A stretch of DNA of 64,000 nt from Mycobacterium lacus (GTDB lineage: Bacteria; Actinomycetota; Actinomycetes; Mycobacteriales; Mycobacteriaceae): assembly GCF_010731535.1 (NCBI RefSeq), contig NZ_AP022581.1, forward strand, positions 1,311,952 to 1,375,951. Reading direction: 5' to 3'. Under the pieces are notes generated by a model. That model was not told where the DNA came from. It saw only the letters and a list, made by a program, of their open reading frames with translations, and searched no databases. Shown here one piece after another: positions 40,531 through 51,015 of the stretch (the first letter of the stretch is position 1; every line of letters begins with the position of its first letter). Both the position numbers and the translations under genes were made by a program.

Positions 40531-41766
40531 GTGACGGTACACAACCTCAAAGACCTTCTGGCGGAGGGTGTTTCGGGTCGCAGCGTGCTGGTGCGCTCCG
40601 ACCTGAATGTCCCGCTGGAGGACGGCGCGATCAGCGACCCCGGCCGGATCACGGCGTCGGTGCCGACATTGAAGGCGCTGCTCGAGGCCGGCGCCAAGGT
40701 GGTGGTCACCGCGCACCTGGGTCGTCCCAAGGACGGGCCCGACCCGCAGCTGTCGCTGGCACCGGTCGCCGCCGCGCTGCGCGAGCAATTGGGCCGGCAC
40801 GTGCAGTTGGCCGGCGATGTCGTCGGCGCCGACGCGCTGGCCCGTGCCGAGGGCCTGACCGACGGCGACATCCTGATGCTGGAGAACATCCGTTTCGATC
40901 CGCGCGAGACCAGCAAGGACGATGACCAGCGCCTCGCCCTGGCCAGGCAGCTAGCCGAATTGGTCAGTCCGGGAGGAGCTTTCGTTTCCGACGGCTTCGG
41001 GGTGGTGCACCGCAAGCAAGCCTCGGTCTACGACGTCGCCACCCTGCTGCCGCACTACGCCGGCACGCTGGTCGCCGACGAGATCCTGGTGCTGGAGCAG
41101 CTGACCAGCTCGACCCAGCGGCCGTACGCGGTGGTGCTCGGCGGATCAAAGGTATCCGACAAGCTCGGCGTCATCGAGTCGCTGGCGACAAAAGCCGACA
41201 GCATCGTAATCGGCGGCGGCATGTGCTTCACATTCCTTGCCGCGCAGGGCCTTTCGGTTGGCAAATCGCTGCTGGAAGACGACATGATCGAAACCTGCCG
41301 CAGGCTGCTGGACACCTATGCCGACGTGCTCCGGCTGCCCGTCGACCTGGTAGTGACGGAAAGGTTCGCCGCCGATTCGCCGCCGCGGACGGTGGCCGCT
41401 GACGCCATCCCGGACGACTTGATGGGCCTGGACATCGGCCCGGGATCGATCAAACGGTTCGCCACCCTGCTGTCCAACGCCAGGACCGTCTTCTGGAACG
41501 GCCCGATGGGCGTTTTCGAATTTCCCGCCTATGCGGCGGGCACCAGAGGGGTCGCAGAAGCGATCGTCGCCGCGACCGGTAAAGGCGCGTTCAGCGTGGT
41601 CGGCGGCGGTGACTCCGCGGCCGCGGTGCGTGCGCTCGACATCCCCGAGACAGCCTTCTCGCACATATCCACCGGGGGCGGCGCATCGCTGGAATACCTC
41701 GAGGGCAAGACGCTGCCTGGCATCGAGGTGCTCGGTCGTGCACAGCCAAACGAAGGAGACATGTGA
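40531..41766 (+). CDS. pgk: Phosphoglycerate kinase
   Basis: The 411-residue two-domain kinase transfers phosphate from 1,3-bisphosphoglycerate to ADP. The signature [14 protein letters not shown] is near the N-terminus, [11 protein letters not shown] follows, and the C-terminal ATP-binding part has [16 protein letters not shown] and [17 protein letters not shown] 40531 is chosen because it is 2 nt after the gap stop and gives the family's usual length; the frame continues upstream inside gap. The stop overlaps tpiA (GTGA). Confidence 0.97.
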   Translation: MTVHNLKDLLAEGVSGRSVLVRSDLNVPLEDGAISDPGRITASVPTLKALLEAGAKVVVTAHLGRPKDGPDPQLSLAPVAAALREQLGRHVQLAGDVVGADALARAEGLTDGDILMLENIRFDPRETSKDDDQRLALARQLAELVSPGGAFVSDGFGVVHRKQASVYDVATLLPHYAGTLVADEILVLEQLTSSTQRPYAVVLGGSKVSDKLGVIESLATKADSIVIGGGMCFTFLAAQGLSVGKSLLEDDMIETCRRLLDTYADVLRLPVDLVVTERFAADSPPRTVAADAIPDDLMGLDIGPGSIKRFATLLSNARTVFWNGPMGVFEFPAYAAGTRGVAEAIVAATGKGAFSVVGGGDSAAAVRALDIPETAFSHISTGGGASLEYLEGKTLPGIEVLGRAQPNEGDM

Positions 41767-42548
41767 GCCGCAAGCCGCTGATAGCCGGCAACTGGAAGAT
41801 GAACCTCAATCACTTCGAGGCGATCGCGCTGGTGCAGAAGATCGCGTTCTCCTTGCCGGACAAGTACTACGACAAGGTCGACGTCACGGTCATCCCGCCG
41901 TTCACCGACTTGCGCAGCGTGCAAACCCTGGTCGACGGCGACAAGCTGCGGTTGACCTATGGGGCGCAGGACTTGTCGCCACACGACTCCGGTGCCTACA
42001 CCGGTGATATCAGTGGGGTCTTCCTGGCCAAGCTGGGCTGCAGCTACGTTGTCGTCGGGCATTCCGAGCGGCGCACGTACCACAACGAGGATGACGCGCT
42101 GGTGGCCGCCAAGGCCACCGCCGCGCTGCGGAACGACCTGACCCCGATCGTCTGCATCGGTGAGCACCTCGACGTCCGTGAGGCGGGAAATCACGTGAGC
42201 CACAACGTCGAACAGCTGCGCGGCTCGCTGGCCGGATTGTCCGCCGAGCAGATCGGCTCCGTCGTCATCGCCTACGAGCCGGTCTGGGCGATCGGCACCG
42301 GGCGGGTGGCCAGCGCCGCCGACGCTCAGCAGGTGTGCGCGGCGATCCGCCAGGAGCTGGCGTCGCTGGCGTCATCGAGGATCGCCGAAACGGTGCGGGT
42401 GCTCTACGGCGGCTCGGTGAACGCGAAAAACATCGGCGAGATCGTCGCCCAGGACGACGTCGACGGCGGCCTGGTCGGGGGAGCGTCGCTGGATGGGGAA
42501 CAGTTCGCGACGCTGGCGGCCATCGCCGCTGGCGGGCCGTTGCCGTAG
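41763..42548 (+). CDS. tpiA: Triosephosphate isomerase
   Basis: The 261-residue TIM-barrel enzyme interconverts dihydroxyacetone phosphate and glyceraldehyde 3-phosphate. It starts [11 protein letters not shown] (active-site Asn and Lys). The His electrophile region is VVVGHSERR, the catalytic Glu lies in [12 protein letters not shown], and the phosphate loop is [10 protein letters not shown]. The GTG start overlaps the pgk stop. It is the last gene of the glycolytic operon. Confidence 0.97.
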   Translation: MSRKPLIAGNWKMNLNHFEAIALVQKIAFSLPDKYYDKVDVTVIPPFTDLRSVQTLVDGDKLRLTYGAQDLSPHDSGAYTGDISGVFLAKLGCSYVVVGHSERRTYHNEDDALVAAKATAALRNDLTPIVCIGEHLDVREAGNHVSHNVEQLRGSLAGLSAEQIGSVVIAYEPVWAIGTGRVASAADAQQVCAAIRQELASLASSRIAETVRVLYGGSVNAKNIGEIVAQDDVDGGLVGGASLDGEQFATLAAIAAGGPLP

Positions 42549-42569
42549 GTCAGGAACCGGGCGGTCCGG

Positions 42570-42866
42570 TCACCCTCCCGAGAGTGGGCGCGTCATCACC
42601 CTGGGCGTGACACCGTAGCGGGGCACCACGCCACCGCGCCCGGTCCCCGTCGGGGCCATCCCGGGCATTCCCGGCATCCCGGGCGCTGCGGCATCGCCGG
42701 CCGGCAGCGTGGTCATTGGGGTGCCCTGAAACGCCCTGACCGTGGTGACTGCCGGGGCGGTCCAGGCGGGCGGCACCGACAGTTGCCCGACCGAACCAGC
42801 GCTGCGCAATGCCGCAGACACCTCGCCAATCCCCGCGCCCAGCCCACCCTTGGCTGGCGCTGTCAT
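42570..42866 (-). pseudogene. C-terminal remnant of a PPE-SVP protein
   Basis: The 98-codon frame reads as the tail of a PPE-SVP family protein: GSVGQLSVPPAWTAPA has the SVP motif, and GVVPRYGVTPRVMTRPLSGG resembles the usual PPE-SVP C-terminus. The PPE domain of about 180 residues that should precede it is missing, and the ATG at 42866 has no clear ribosome-binding site. The sequence between it and secG gives no PPE features. It may correspond to the short gene annotated here in other mycobacteria (Rv1439c), but I regard it as a decayed PPE gene. Confidence 0.65.
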
Positions 42867-43017
42867 GCGGAATTCACGGTGGGCCGCCTTTCGAGTCTGC
42901 GACGGCTTCGAGCACTGTGCGCTTCGATTACTTTCCCGACGCCGGGCTACGCCCGGCGACAGACGGGATGGGCAAACCCCGGGCGAAGGCCCGAGGCATG
43001 CGCCCAAGAAGTTCCGG

Positions 43018-43251
43018 TCAGCGGTATTTGATCAGTAGCGCAATACCGATGATGGACACCAGCCAGATGCCGGTGATGAACAGCGTCAACCGGTCGAGGT
43101 TCTTCTCCACCACCGTCGACCCGGACAGGCTTGACTGCACACCGCCGCCGAACAGCGTCGACAGGCCACCCCCCTTCGCACGGTGCAGCAGCACCAGCAA
43201 CACCACCAGCACACTGGTGATCACCAGGGTGATCTGCAGCGCCAATTCCAT
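43018..43251 (-). CDS. secG: Preprotein translocase subunit SecG
   Basis: The 77-residue protein has two membrane helices (ITLVITSVLVVLLVLLHR and LTLFITGIWLVSIIGIALL) with the conserved AKGGGLSTLFGGGVQ loop between them. It assists SecYE in protein export. ATG 43251 follows a TAGGCT box after 7 nt, so the transcript is probably leaderless. Confidence 0.92.
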   Translation of the reverse strand: MELALQITLVITSVLVVLLVLLHRAKGGGLSTLFGGGVQSSLSGSTVVEKNLDRLTLFITGIWLVSIIGIALLIKYR

Positions 43252-43258
43252 GACCGGC

Positions 43259-43264
43259 AGCCTA
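43259..43264 (-). promoter_or_regulatory. Putative leaderless -10 box of secG
   Basis: Minus-strand TAGGCT lies 7 nt before the secG ATG at 43251. Confidence 0.5.
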
Positions 43265-43307
43265 CCGAATGGGGTTGGACCCACCAACGGCGCCGTGCCT
43301 GCGATGA

Positions 43308-43398
43308 GTCTGCGGTCACGGCATCCAACCTGCGGCCAGGGCGTGGGAATTCGCGTAACCCGCGCCGTGTGCGCAGGTTGGATGCCGTGACCGCAGAC
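43308..43398. repeat. Perfect 27-bp inverted repeat between secG and ppc
   Basis: The left arm 43308-43334 begins GTCTGCGGTCACGGC and ends AACCTGCG; the right arm 43372-43398 is its exact complement. The 37-nt spacer holds a further imperfect stem (GGCGTGGG with CCCGCGCC). The whole could fold into a hairpin of about 35 bp. It lies 43 nt from the secG -10 box and 42 nt from the ppc -10 box, between divergent promoters. Confidence 0.9.
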
Positions 43399-43440
43399 CC
43401 GAAGCCCGGCCGACAACGGGCGCCGGGCGAGCCGGTCGCT

Positions 43441-43446
43441 GATACT
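43441..43446 (+). promoter_or_regulatory. Putative leaderless -10 box of ppc
   Basis: GATACT lies 7 nt before the ppc ATG at 43454. Confidence 0.45.
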
Positions 43447-43453
43447 GGGACGC

Positions 43454-46261
43454 ATGGTCGAGGTCTCCGATACCGCGCTGGAACCCATCGGCGATGTCCA
43501 CCGGACCCGCCTCGGGCGCGAGGCGACCGAGCCGATGCGCGCCGACATCAGGCTGCTGGGCGGCATCCTCGGCGACACCGTGCGCGAGCAGAGCGGTGAG
43601 GAGGTTTTCGACCTCGTCGAGCGGGCCAGGGTGGCGTCTTTCCGGGTGCGTCGCTCCGAGATCGACCGGGCCGAGATGTCGCGGATGTTCCACCGCATCG
43701 ACATCCGCGAGGCGATTCCGGTCATCAGGGCGTTCAGCCATTTCGCGCTGCTGGCCAATGTCGCCGAGGACATTCACCGGGGAAGGCGCCGCGCCATCCA
43801 CGTGGCAGCCGGGGAGCCGCCGCAGGACAGCAGCCTGGCCGCCACATACATGAAACTCGATCTGGCGCAATTGGATTCGGCTACGGTTGCCGAGGCCCTA
43901 AAGGGTGCGCTGGTTTCGCCGGTGATCACCGCCCATCCCACCGAGACCCGGCGCCGCACCGTTTTCGTCACCCAGCACCGGATCACCGAGTTGATGCGGC
44001 TCCACGCGGAGGGGCACACCGAAACCGATAGCGGCCGGAGCATCGAACTCGAATTGCGCCGACACGTCCTCACCCTGTGGCAGACCGCGCTGATCCGGCT
44101 CTCTCGACTGCAGATCAGCGACGAGATCGCGGTCGGGTTGCGGCTGTACCCGTCGGCGTTCTTCGAGGTGATCCCGCAGGTCAATGCGGAGGTCCGGGAA
44201 GCATTGCGGGCACGCTGGCCGGACGCCCACCTGCCGTCCGAACCGATCCTGCAACCGGGTTCCTGGATCGGCGGTGACCGCGACGGAAACCCGAACGTGA
44301 CGGCCGACGTGGTGCGGTTGGCCACCGGCGCCGCGGCGTTCACCGCGCTGGCGCACTACCTGTCCGAACTCACCGACCTCGAGCAGGAGCTGTCGATGTC
44401 GGCCCGGCTGATCACGGTCACCCCCGCACTGGCCGCGCTGGCCGGCGGCTGCCAGGAGCAAGCCCGCGCCGACGAGCCGTACCGGCGGGCATTGCGGGTG
44501 ATCCGCGGCCGGCTCACCGCCACCGCCGCCGAAATACTGGACCGCCAACCGCAACACCAGCTTGACCTGGGCCTGCCACGGTATTCCACGCCCGCCGAGC
44601 TGCGGGCCGATCTCGACGTCGTCGATGCCTCGCTGCGCACCCACGGCGCCGGGCTGTTGGCCGACGATCGGCTGGCCCTGCTGCGCGAAGGCGTGCACGT
44701 CTTCGGCTTCCATCTGTGTGGCCTGGATATGCGGCAAAACTCCGACGTGCACGAAAAAGTGGTCGGCGAGCTGCTGGCGTGGGCGGGTGTACACCCGGAC
44801 TACAGCTCGTTGCCGGAAGACGAACGGGTTGCGCTGCTGGTTGCCGAACTGGGCACCCGGCGGCCGCTGGTCGGGGACCGTGCGCGGCTGTCCGAGCTGG
44901 CCCGTAGCGAGCTGGACATCGTCGCGGCGGCCGCGCACGCGGTCGAGATCTACGGTCCCGCCTCGGTGCCCAACTACGTCGTCTCGATGTGCCGTTCCGT
45001 GTCGGACGTGCTGGAGGCCGCGATCCTGCTGAAGGAGGCCGGCCTGTTGGACGCCTCCGGGCCGCAGCCCTACTGCCCCGTGGGCATCTCCCCACTGTTC
45101 GAGACGATCGAGGATCTGCATAACGGGGCGACGATTCTGCAAGCGATGCTGGACCTTCCGCTCTACCGAGCGCTGGTGGCTGCGCGCGGCGAATCCCAAG
45201 AGGTGATGCTCGGCTACTCCGACTCCAACAAGGACGGCGGGTACCTGGCCGCCAACTGGGCGGTCTACCGGGCGGAGCTCGCCCTGGTCGAAACCGCCCG
45301 GAAGACCGGAATTCGGTTGCGGCTCTTTCACGGTCGCGGCGGCACCGTCGGCCGCGGCGGCGGTCCCAGCTACCAGGCCATCCTGGCCCAGCCGCCGGGA
45401 GCGGTGAACGGCTCATTGCGGCTCACCGAGCAGGGCGAGGTCATCGCCGCGAAATACGCCGAACCACAGTTGGCGCGCCGCAACCTGGAGAGCCTGCTGG
45501 CCGCCACCCTGGAATCGACGCTGCTGGATGTCGAGGGCCTTGGTGACGGGGCGGAGCCGGCCTACGCCGTGCTCGACGAGGTGGCCATGCTGGCGCAGCG
45601 GGCGTACGCCGAATTAGTCCATGAGACACCGGGTTTCGTCGAATACTTCAAGGCCTCCACGCCGGTCAGCGAGATCGGGTCGCTGAACATCGGCAGCCGG
45701 CCGACCTCACGCAAGCCCACCGCCTCGATTGCGGATTTGCGCGCCATCCCGTGGGTGCTGGCGTGGAGCCAGTCGCGGGTGATGCTCCCCGGCTGGTACG
45801 GCACCGGCTCCGCGTTCGAGCAGTGGATCGCGGCGGGCCCCGAAAGCGAAGCCGACCGGCTTCAGACGCTGCACGACCTGTATCAACGGTGGCCGTTTTT
45901 TCGCAGCGTGTTGTCGAACATGGCGCAGGTATTGGCCAAGAGCGACCTGGGCCTGGCGGCCCGTTATGCCGAGCTGGTGGCCGACGAATCGTTGCGGCGC
46001 AGGGTGTTTGACAAGATCGTCGACGAGCATCACCGAACGATAGCCATGTATAAACGCATCACGGGCCACGACGACCTGCTGGCCGACAACCCGGCCCTGG
46101 CGCGTTCGGTGTTCAACCGCTTCCCGTATCTCGAACCCCTGAATCACCTTCAGGTGGAGTTGCTGCGCCGCTACCGCTCCGGCGAGGACGACGAGCTGGT
46201 GCAGCGCGGCATCCTGCTGACGATGAACGGGCTGGCGAGCGCGCTCAGAAACAGCGGCTAG
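43454..46261 (+). CDS. ppc: Phosphoenolpyruvate carboxylase
   Basis: The 935-residue enzyme carboxylates PEP to oxaloacetate, replenishing the TCA cycle. Family signatures are [14 protein letters not shown] (catalytic His), [47 protein letters not shown] and the C-terminal [14 protein letters not shown]. All key motifs are intact. To my knowledge M. tuberculosis lacks ppc and has other genes at this place, while other slow-growing mycobacteria keep it here. It neighbours secG and the pentose phosphate genes. Confidence 0.96.
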   Translation: MVEVSDTALEPIGDVHRTRLGREATEPMRADIRLLGGILGDTVREQSGEEVFDLVERARVASFRVRRSEIDRAEMSRMFHRIDIREAIPVIRAFSHFALLANVAEDIHRGRRRAIHVAAGEPPQDSSLAATYMKLDLAQLDSATVAEALKGALVSPVITAHPTETRRRTVFVTQHRITELMRLHAEGHTETDSGRSIELELRRHVLTLWQTALIRLSRLQISDEIAVGLRLYPSAFFEVIPQVNAEVREALRARWPDAHLPSEPILQPGSWIGGDRDGNPNVTADVVRLATGAAAFTALAHYLSELTDLEQELSMSARLITVTPALAALAGGCQEQARADEPYRRALRVIRGRLTATAAEILDRQPQHQLDLGLPRYSTPAELRADLDVVDASLRTHGAGLLADDRLALLREGVHVFGFHLCGLDMRQNSDVHEKVVGELLAWAGVHPDYSSLPEDERVALLVAELGTRRPLVGDRARLSELARSELDIVAAAAHAVEIYGPASVPNYVVSMCRSVSDVLEAAILLKEAGLLDASGPQPYCPVGISPLFETIEDLHNGATILQAMLDLPLYRALVAARGESQEVMLGYSDSNKDGGYLAANWAVYRAELALVETARKTGIRLRLFHGRGGTVGRGGGPSYQAILAQPPGAVNGSLRLTEQGEVIAAKYAEPQLARRNLESLLAATLESTLLDVEGLGDGAEPAYAVLDEVAMLAQRAYAELVHETPGFVEYFKASTPVSEIGSLNIGSRPTSRKPTASIADLRAIPWVLAWSQSRVMLPGWYGTGSAFEQWIAAGPESEADRLQTLHDLYQRWPFFRSVLSNMAQVLAKSDLGLAARYAELVADESLRRRVFDKIVDEHHRTIAMYKRITGHDDLLADNPALARSVFNRFPYLEPLNHLQVELLRRYRSGEDDELVQRGILLTMNGLASALRNSG

Positions 46262-46276
46262 GACGGCGGCGCCCCG

Positions 46277-46666
46277 CTAGCGCACCGTCCGATTACGGAG
46301 CCTGTCCAGCACGCCGCGCACCGCATGCTCGGTGGCCGACAGCGGCGTCATCACCGTCTCGCCCAAGCTCACGATGTAGTCGATCCGCTCGATGATGGCC
46401 TCCACCGGCTCTACCACCGTGGTCAACCGCTTGGCGAGATCGTCCAGGCTGTGCAGCGTGCCCTCCAGATGATCCAGGCCGCCCTCGAGGCGTTCCACCG
46501 TGGAGTTCAAGGCCGACAGCGAGCTGTTCAGCTCCACCATGGTTTTGCCCAGGCCGTCAAGCACGTCTTCGACCTGCTCCACCGTCCTGTCGGCGTTCAA
46601 CGCTGCCTGGGTGAGGGTCTTCATCCGGCTTCGCACGGGCGTGCTGCGCACGGTCTTATCTGCCAT
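46277..46666 (-). CDS. Small coiled-coil protein (Rv1444c-like)
   Basis: The 129-residue protein has a basic N-terminus ([15 protein letters not shown]) and then a long heptad-rich coiled coil (about 25-95, [36 protein letters not shown]). It has no membrane segment or signal. Function is unknown. ATG 46666 is preferred over ATG 46675 because GATAAT, close to the -10 consensus, lies 7 nt before it. The gene overlaps the end of pgl slightly and would also be transcribed as the last gene of the tkt operon. Confidence 0.72.
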   Translation of the reverse strand: MADKTVRSTPVRSRMKTLTQAALNADRTVEQVEDVLDGLGKTMVELNSSLSALNSTVERLEGGLDHLEGTLHSLDDLAKRLTTVVEPVEAIIERIDYIVSLGETVMTPLSATEHAVRGVLDRLRNRTVR

Positions 46667-47435
46667 GACGGTCATTATCACCCCGATGGGGCTGGCGAGA
46701 TAGCCTTGCCGCGGCGCCCTCGTCCAGCAGCCACAGCGTGGTCTCGCGCCCGATGGCTCCGGCGGCCGGCACCGAAACCGGATCCGCACCACCGATCGCG
46801 GCGGCCACCGCGTCGGCCTTCGCCGCGCCCGACACCATCATCCAAACCTCGCGCGACCGCTGGATTGCCGGCAACGTCAAGCTGATTCGTTGTGGTGGTG
46901 GCTTCGGGGAGTCTGCGACGGCAACGACCATGCGGGTAGTCTCGCGCACGGCCGGGGTGTGCGGGAACAGCGAGTTGACGTGGCCCTCGGGCCCCACTCC
47001 CAGCAGGTGGACATCGAAGTTCGGTGCGGGATCGCCCGGTTCGGCGTTGGCGGCCAGCAGCTGTGCGTAGGCCAGTGCCGCGGCGTCCAGATCGGCGCCG
47101 AATTCGCCGTCGCTGGCGGCCATCGAGTGAACGTGGCTGGCAGGGATGTCGATGTGGTTCAGTAGAGCTTCGCGCGCTTGCCGATCGTTGCGCTCGGCGT
47201 CATCTTCCGGGAGGTAGCGTTCGTCGCCCCAGAACACATGCACCTTGGACCAGTCGATCAGCCGGCGCCGCGTGCCGAGATGCCTTAGCAGCGCGGTGCC
47301 GTTGCCGCCGCCGGTCAGCACGATCAGGGCTCGCCCCCTGGCCGTCACGGCGGCCTGGATCGTCTCGATCAGCCTGTCGCCAGCGGCGCCGACCAGGCGG
47401 TCGCTATCCGGGAAGATCTCGATGCTCGTGCTCAA
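46656..47435 (-). CDS. pgl: 6-phosphogluconolactonase
   Basis: The 259-residue enzyme hydrolyses 6-phosphogluconolactone made by Zwf. Typical blocks are [37 protein letters not shown] and [18 protein letters not shown]. The start is TTG 47435, which overlaps the opcA stop as TTGA and opens the conserved [13 protein letters not shown]. The C-terminus ([15 protein letters not shown]) extends about 12 residues beyond what I expect and overlaps the next gene's start, so the ancestral stop codon may have been lost. Confidence 0.9.
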   Translation of the reverse strand: MSTSIEIFPDSDRLVGAAGDRLIETIQAAVTARGRALIVLTGGGNGTALLRHLGTRRRLIDWSKVHVFWGDERYLPEDDAERNDRQAREALLNHIDIPASHVHSMAASDGEFGADLDAAALAYAQLLAANAEPGDPAPNFDVHLLGVGPEGHVNSLFPHTPAVRETTRMVVAVADSPKPPPQRISLTLPAIQRSREVWMMVSGAAKADAVAAAIGGADPVSVPAAGAIGRETTLWLLDEGAAARLSRQPHRGDNDRHGR

Positions 47436-48343
47436 ACGTACTGCACCTTCTTGATCCCTTCGAGTGCGGCGAGGTAGATCTCGTCGGGATCCAGCCGCCG
47501 CAGGTCTTCGGCCAGGCACTCCCCGGTTAACCTGCGCGCCAACGGAACCAGGGCATCGGGCCGAGCCGTTCGGCGCAGGGTTGCCGTGACCCCCTCCTGG
47601 GGCCGGCTTAGGACGATGGTCTCGCTTCTGCGCACCAACTCGACTTTAAGTTCGCCGACCGCCCGGCGCACGGGTCCGTCGATCCGGCTGGCCAGCCAAC
47701 CCGCCAGGATGTCGAGCGCAGGCTCGGTCTTCAACCCGGAAACCAGGGCCGAGTCGATCGGTTCGTGGGGCGGCTGGTCGACGGCGGAGGTCAGCAGCGC
47801 TCGCCAGTAGGTGATGCGACTCCAGGCCAGGTCGGTGTCGCCGTCGGTGTACCCGGGTAGCCGGCTCTTGATTGCCGACAACGGATCGATGCCATTGGTG
47901 GCGTCGGTGATGCGCCGAATTGCCAACTTGCCCAGCGGGTCTTGGGCCGGCACCGCCGGAGCAATGTCGGGCCACCATGCCACCACGGGAATGTCGGGAA
48001 GCAGGAAGGGGATGACGACGCTGTCGGCGTGGCCGGAGAGAGGTCCGGACAGCCGCAGCACTACGACCTCCCCGGCGCCGGCGTCGGCACCGACTCGCAG
48101 CTGTGCATCCAAGCGCGCTTCGTCGGCATACGGATCGCCCCTCATCGCGACGATGATCCGGCTGGGATGTTCATGGCTGGCGCCGTTGGCCGCATCAATG
48201 GACTCTTCGAGCACATTGTCGCTGTCCGGCACGATGATCAGGGTCAGCACCCGGCCCATCGTGACGGCACCGATTTTTTCCCGCAGCTCGTCGAGTTTCT
48301 TGTTGACCGCCGTGGTGGTGGTGTCGGGCATGTCGACGATCAC
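47432..48343 (-). CDS. opcA: OpcA, glucose-6-phosphate dehydrogenase assembly factor
   Basis: The 303-residue protein is the actinobacterial factor needed for assembly and activity of glucose-6-phosphate dehydrogenase. Conserved runs are [20 protein letters not shown] at the N-terminus, [19 protein letters not shown] and [15 protein letters not shown] [16 protein letters not shown] at the end. GTG 48343 overlaps the zwf stop as GTGA and gives the family length; an ATG four codons earlier lies inside zwf. OpcA directly following zwf fits its role. Confidence 0.92.
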   Translation of the reverse strand: MIVDMPDTTTTAVNKKLDELREKIGAVTMGRVLTLIIVPDSDNVLEESIDAANGASHEHPSRIIVAMRGDPYADEARLDAQLRVGADAGAGEVVVLRLSGPLSGHADSVVIPFLLPDIPVVAWWPDIAPAVPAQDPLGKLAIRRITDATNGIDPLSAIKSRLPGYTDGDTDLAWSRITYWRALLTSAVDQPPHEPIDSALVSGLKTEPALDILAGWLASRIDGPVRRAVGELKVELVRRSETIVLSRPQEGVTATLRRTARPDALVPLARRLTGECLAEDLRRLDPDEIYLAALEGIKKVQYV

Positions 48344-49881
48344 GGCCGCCGCCATTCCCGGCCGGTGCGGCGCAGCATTTCGAAGGACGACTCCGGGCCC
48401 CAGGTGCCCGCCTCATAGGGGTCGGGTTTGCCGTGTGACGCCCAGTAGTCGAGCGCGGGATCGAGTATTTCCCAAGCCAATTCGACCTCCGCATTGACCG
48501 GAAACAGGGACGGCTCGCCGAGCAGCACGTCAAGGATCAGCCGCTCGTAGGCCTCTGGCGAATCCTCGGCGAACGCCGAGCCGTAGGAGAAGTCCATGTT
48601 GACGTCGCGGACTTCCATCGCGCTGCCCGGGACCTTGGACCCGAACCGCAACGTGATTCCTTCGTCGGGCTGCACCCTGATCACCATCGCGTTGGTGCCG
48701 AGCTCGTCGGTCATGGTTGCGTCGAATGGCAGGTGCGGCGCGCGCTTGAACACCAGGGCGATCTCGGTCACCCTGCGGCCCAAACGTTTTCCGGTACGCA
48801 GGTAGAACGGCACGCCCGCCCACCGGCGGGTGTCGACCTCGAGCGTGATCGCGGCGAACGTCTCGGTGGTGGAGTCCTTGGCGAACCCCTCTTCGTCGAG
48901 CAGCCCGACGACCTTCTCCCCGCCCTGCCAGCCGGCGGCGTACTGGCCACGGCTGGTGGTCTCGTCGAGCGGCTCCGCGAGTCGGGTCGCCGACAGCACT
49001 TTGATCTTCTCGGCCTGCAATGCGGCCGGGTTGAAGCTGACGGGCTCCTCCATCGCGGTGAGCGCCAGCAGTTGCATCAGGTGGTTTTGGATGACATCAC
49101 GCGCCGCGCCGATGCCGTCGTAATAGCCGGCGCGTCCGCCGAGTCCGATGTCCTCGGCCATGGTGACTTGAACGTGGTCGACGTAGTGCGCGTTCCAGAT
49201 CGGGTCGAACAGCTGATTGGCGAACCGCAAGGCCAGGATGTTCTGCACCGTTTCTTTGCCCAGGTAGTGGTCGATGCGGAAGACCGCTTCCTCCGGGAAG
49301 ACGGCGTTGACCGCCTTGTTCAGCTCCCGCGCGCTTTCCAGGTCGTGGCCGAACGGCTTCTCGATCACCACCCGACTCCACCGGTCGCCTTGCGGGCGGG
49401 CCAGTCCCGACTTGTGCAGCTGTTCACACACCACCGGAAAGGACTTGGGCGGGATCGCCAGGTAGAAGGCGTGGTTGCCACCGGTGCCGCGCTCGGCGTC
49501 CAGCTTCTCCAGCGTTTCGGCGAGCCGGGCGAACGCCTCGTCGTCATCGAAAGCGCCTGGTACGAAACGGAATCCCTCGGCCAGCCGGTCCCAGTTATGC
49601 TGCCGAAACGGTGTCCGGCAGTGTTCTTTGACGGCTTGGTACACGACCTCGCCGAAATCCTCTGTGTCCCAATCGCGGCGGGCGAACCCCACGAGGGAGA
49701 ACGTGGGTGGCAGCAGCCCGCGGTTGGCCAGGTCGTAAACGGCAGGCATCACCTTCTTGCGGGCCAGGTCGCCGGTGACGCCGAAAATCACCATGCTGCA
49801 GGGGCCGGCGATTCTGGGTAGCCGCTTGTCCCGTTTGTCGCGCAGCGGGTTGTGCCACTGTGTGGGCGAAGAATGGCTCAT
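48340..49881 (-). CDS. zwf: Glucose-6-phosphate 1-dehydrogenase
   Basis: The 513-residue enzyme makes NADPH in the first step of the pentose phosphate pathway. The coenzyme motif is [18 protein letters not shown], and the active-site signature is [16 protein letters not shown]. Further blocks are [18 protein letters not shown] and [21 protein letters not shown] 49881 overlaps the tal stop as ATGA. The redox-linked pathway is fed by gap and tpiA products through Tal and Tkt. Confidence 0.96.
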   Translation of the reverse strand: MSHSSPTQWHNPLRDKRDKRLPRIAGPCSMVIFGVTGDLARKKVMPAVYDLANRGLLPPTFSLVGFARRDWDTEDFGEVVYQAVKEHCRTPFRQHNWDRLAEGFRFVPGAFDDDEAFARLAETLEKLDAERGTGGNHAFYLAIPPKSFPVVCEQLHKSGLARPQGDRWSRVVIEKPFGHDLESARELNKAVNAVFPEEAVFRIDHYLGKETVQNILALRFANQLFDPIWNAHYVDHVQVTMAEDIGLGGRAGYYDGIGAARDVIQNHLMQLLALTAMEEPVSFNPAALQAEKIKVLSATRLAEPLDETTSRGQYAAGWQGGEKVVGLLDEEGFAKDSTTETFAAITLEVDTRRWAGVPFYLRTGKRLGRRVTEIALVFKRAPHLPFDATMTDELGTNAMVIRVQPDEGITLRFGSKVPGSAMEVRDVNMDFSYGSAFAEDSPEAYERLILDVLLGEPSLFPVNAEVELAWEILDPALDYWASHGKPDPYEAGTWGPESSFEMLRRTGREWRRP

Positions 49882-50999
49882 TTGGCGAGCGAGTCGAGCT
49901 GCGCCTGGGTTTCCTTGAGCAGCTCGTTCCACGACGCCTCGAATTTCTGTACGCCTTCGTCTTCGAGCACGTTGAACACGTCGGTCAGGTCGATCCCGAC
50001 CGCCTCCAGCTGATCGAACACCTCCTGGGCGGCCCCTGCGGTGCCGGTTACCGTGTCGCCGCGGATCACACCGTGATCGGCGACGGCGCCGATCGTTGGT
50101 TCCGGCATGGTGTTCACGGTGTTTGGGGCCACCAGTTCGGTGACGTAGAGCGTGTCGGCGTAGTCGGGGTTCTTGACGCCGGTCGATGCCCACAGGGGTC
50201 GCTGCACCCGGGCACCGGCGGACTTGAGGGTCTGGTAGCGCTCGCCGTGTTCGAAGACTTCTTGGTAGGCGGCATAGGCCAACCGGGCGTTAGCGACACC
50301 GGCCTGGCCGCGCAGCGCCAGTGCCTGCTGTGAGCCGTTCCGTGCTAGCCGCTTGTCGATTTCGGTGTCCACGCGGGAGACGAAAAACGATGCCACCGAA
50401 TGGATCTTGGACAGGTCGTGCCCGGCTTCGCGGGCCTTCTCCAGTCCGGCTAGGTAGGCGTCCATCACCTCGCGGTGCCGCTGGACGGAGAAGATTAGCG
50501 TGACGTTCACCGAAATCCCTTCGGCCAGAACGGCGGTGATGGCCGGCAGACCGGCCTTGGTTGCCGGGATCTTGATGAGCAAGTTGGGCCGGTCGACGAT
50601 CTTCCACAGCTCGATCGCCTGCTGGATGGTCTTGTCGGTTTCGTGGGCCAGCCGCGGGTCGACCTCGATCGACACTCGCCCGTCGACCCCGTCGGATGCC
50701 TCCCACGCACGCGCCAGCACGTCGCACGCGTTGCGGACGTCGTCGGTGGTGACGGTGCGCACGGTGGCATCCACGTCGGCGCCGCGCTCGGCGAGCTCGC
50801 GCACCTGAGCATCATAGGTGTGGCCCTCCGCCAACGCCTTCTGGAAGATCGACGGGTTGGTGGTGACGCCGACGACGCTCATGGTGTCGATCAGCTCCTG
50901 CAGGTTGCCCGACTGCAGCCTGTCCCGCGACAAGTCGTCCAGCCACACCGATACCCCCGCGGCGCTCAACGCGGCGAGGTTGGGGTTCTGAGTGGTCAT
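49878..50999 (-). CDS. tal: Transaldolase
   Basis: The 373-residue TIM-barrel enzyme moves dihydroxyacetone units between sugar phosphates. Blocks are [16 protein letters not shown] at the N-terminus and [15 protein letters not shown] with the Schiff-base Lys. [20 protein letters not shown] and [16 protein letters not shown] follow. ATG 50999 is chosen; a TTG two codons earlier is in frame. It follows tkt after 16 nt. Confidence 0.95.
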   Translation of the reverse strand: MTTQNPNLAALSAAGVSVWLDDLSRDRLQSGNLQELIDTMSVVGVTTNPSIFQKALAEGHTYDAQVRELAERGADVDATVRTVTTDDVRNACDVLARAWEASDGVDGRVSIEVDPRLAHETDKTIQQAIELWKIVDRPNLLIKIPATKAGLPAITAVLAEGISVNVTLIFSVQRHREVMDAYLAGLEKAREAGHDLSKIHSVASFFVSRVDTEIDKRLARNGSQQALALRGQAGVANARLAYAAYQEVFEHGERYQTLKSAGARVQRPLWASTGVKNPDYADTLYVTELVAPNTVNTMPEPTIGAVADHGVIRGDTVTGTAGAAQEVFDQLEAVGIDLTDVFNVLEDEGVQKFEASWNELLKETQAQLDSLAK

Positions 51000-51015
51000 C
51001 GCCAATTACCCTTTC

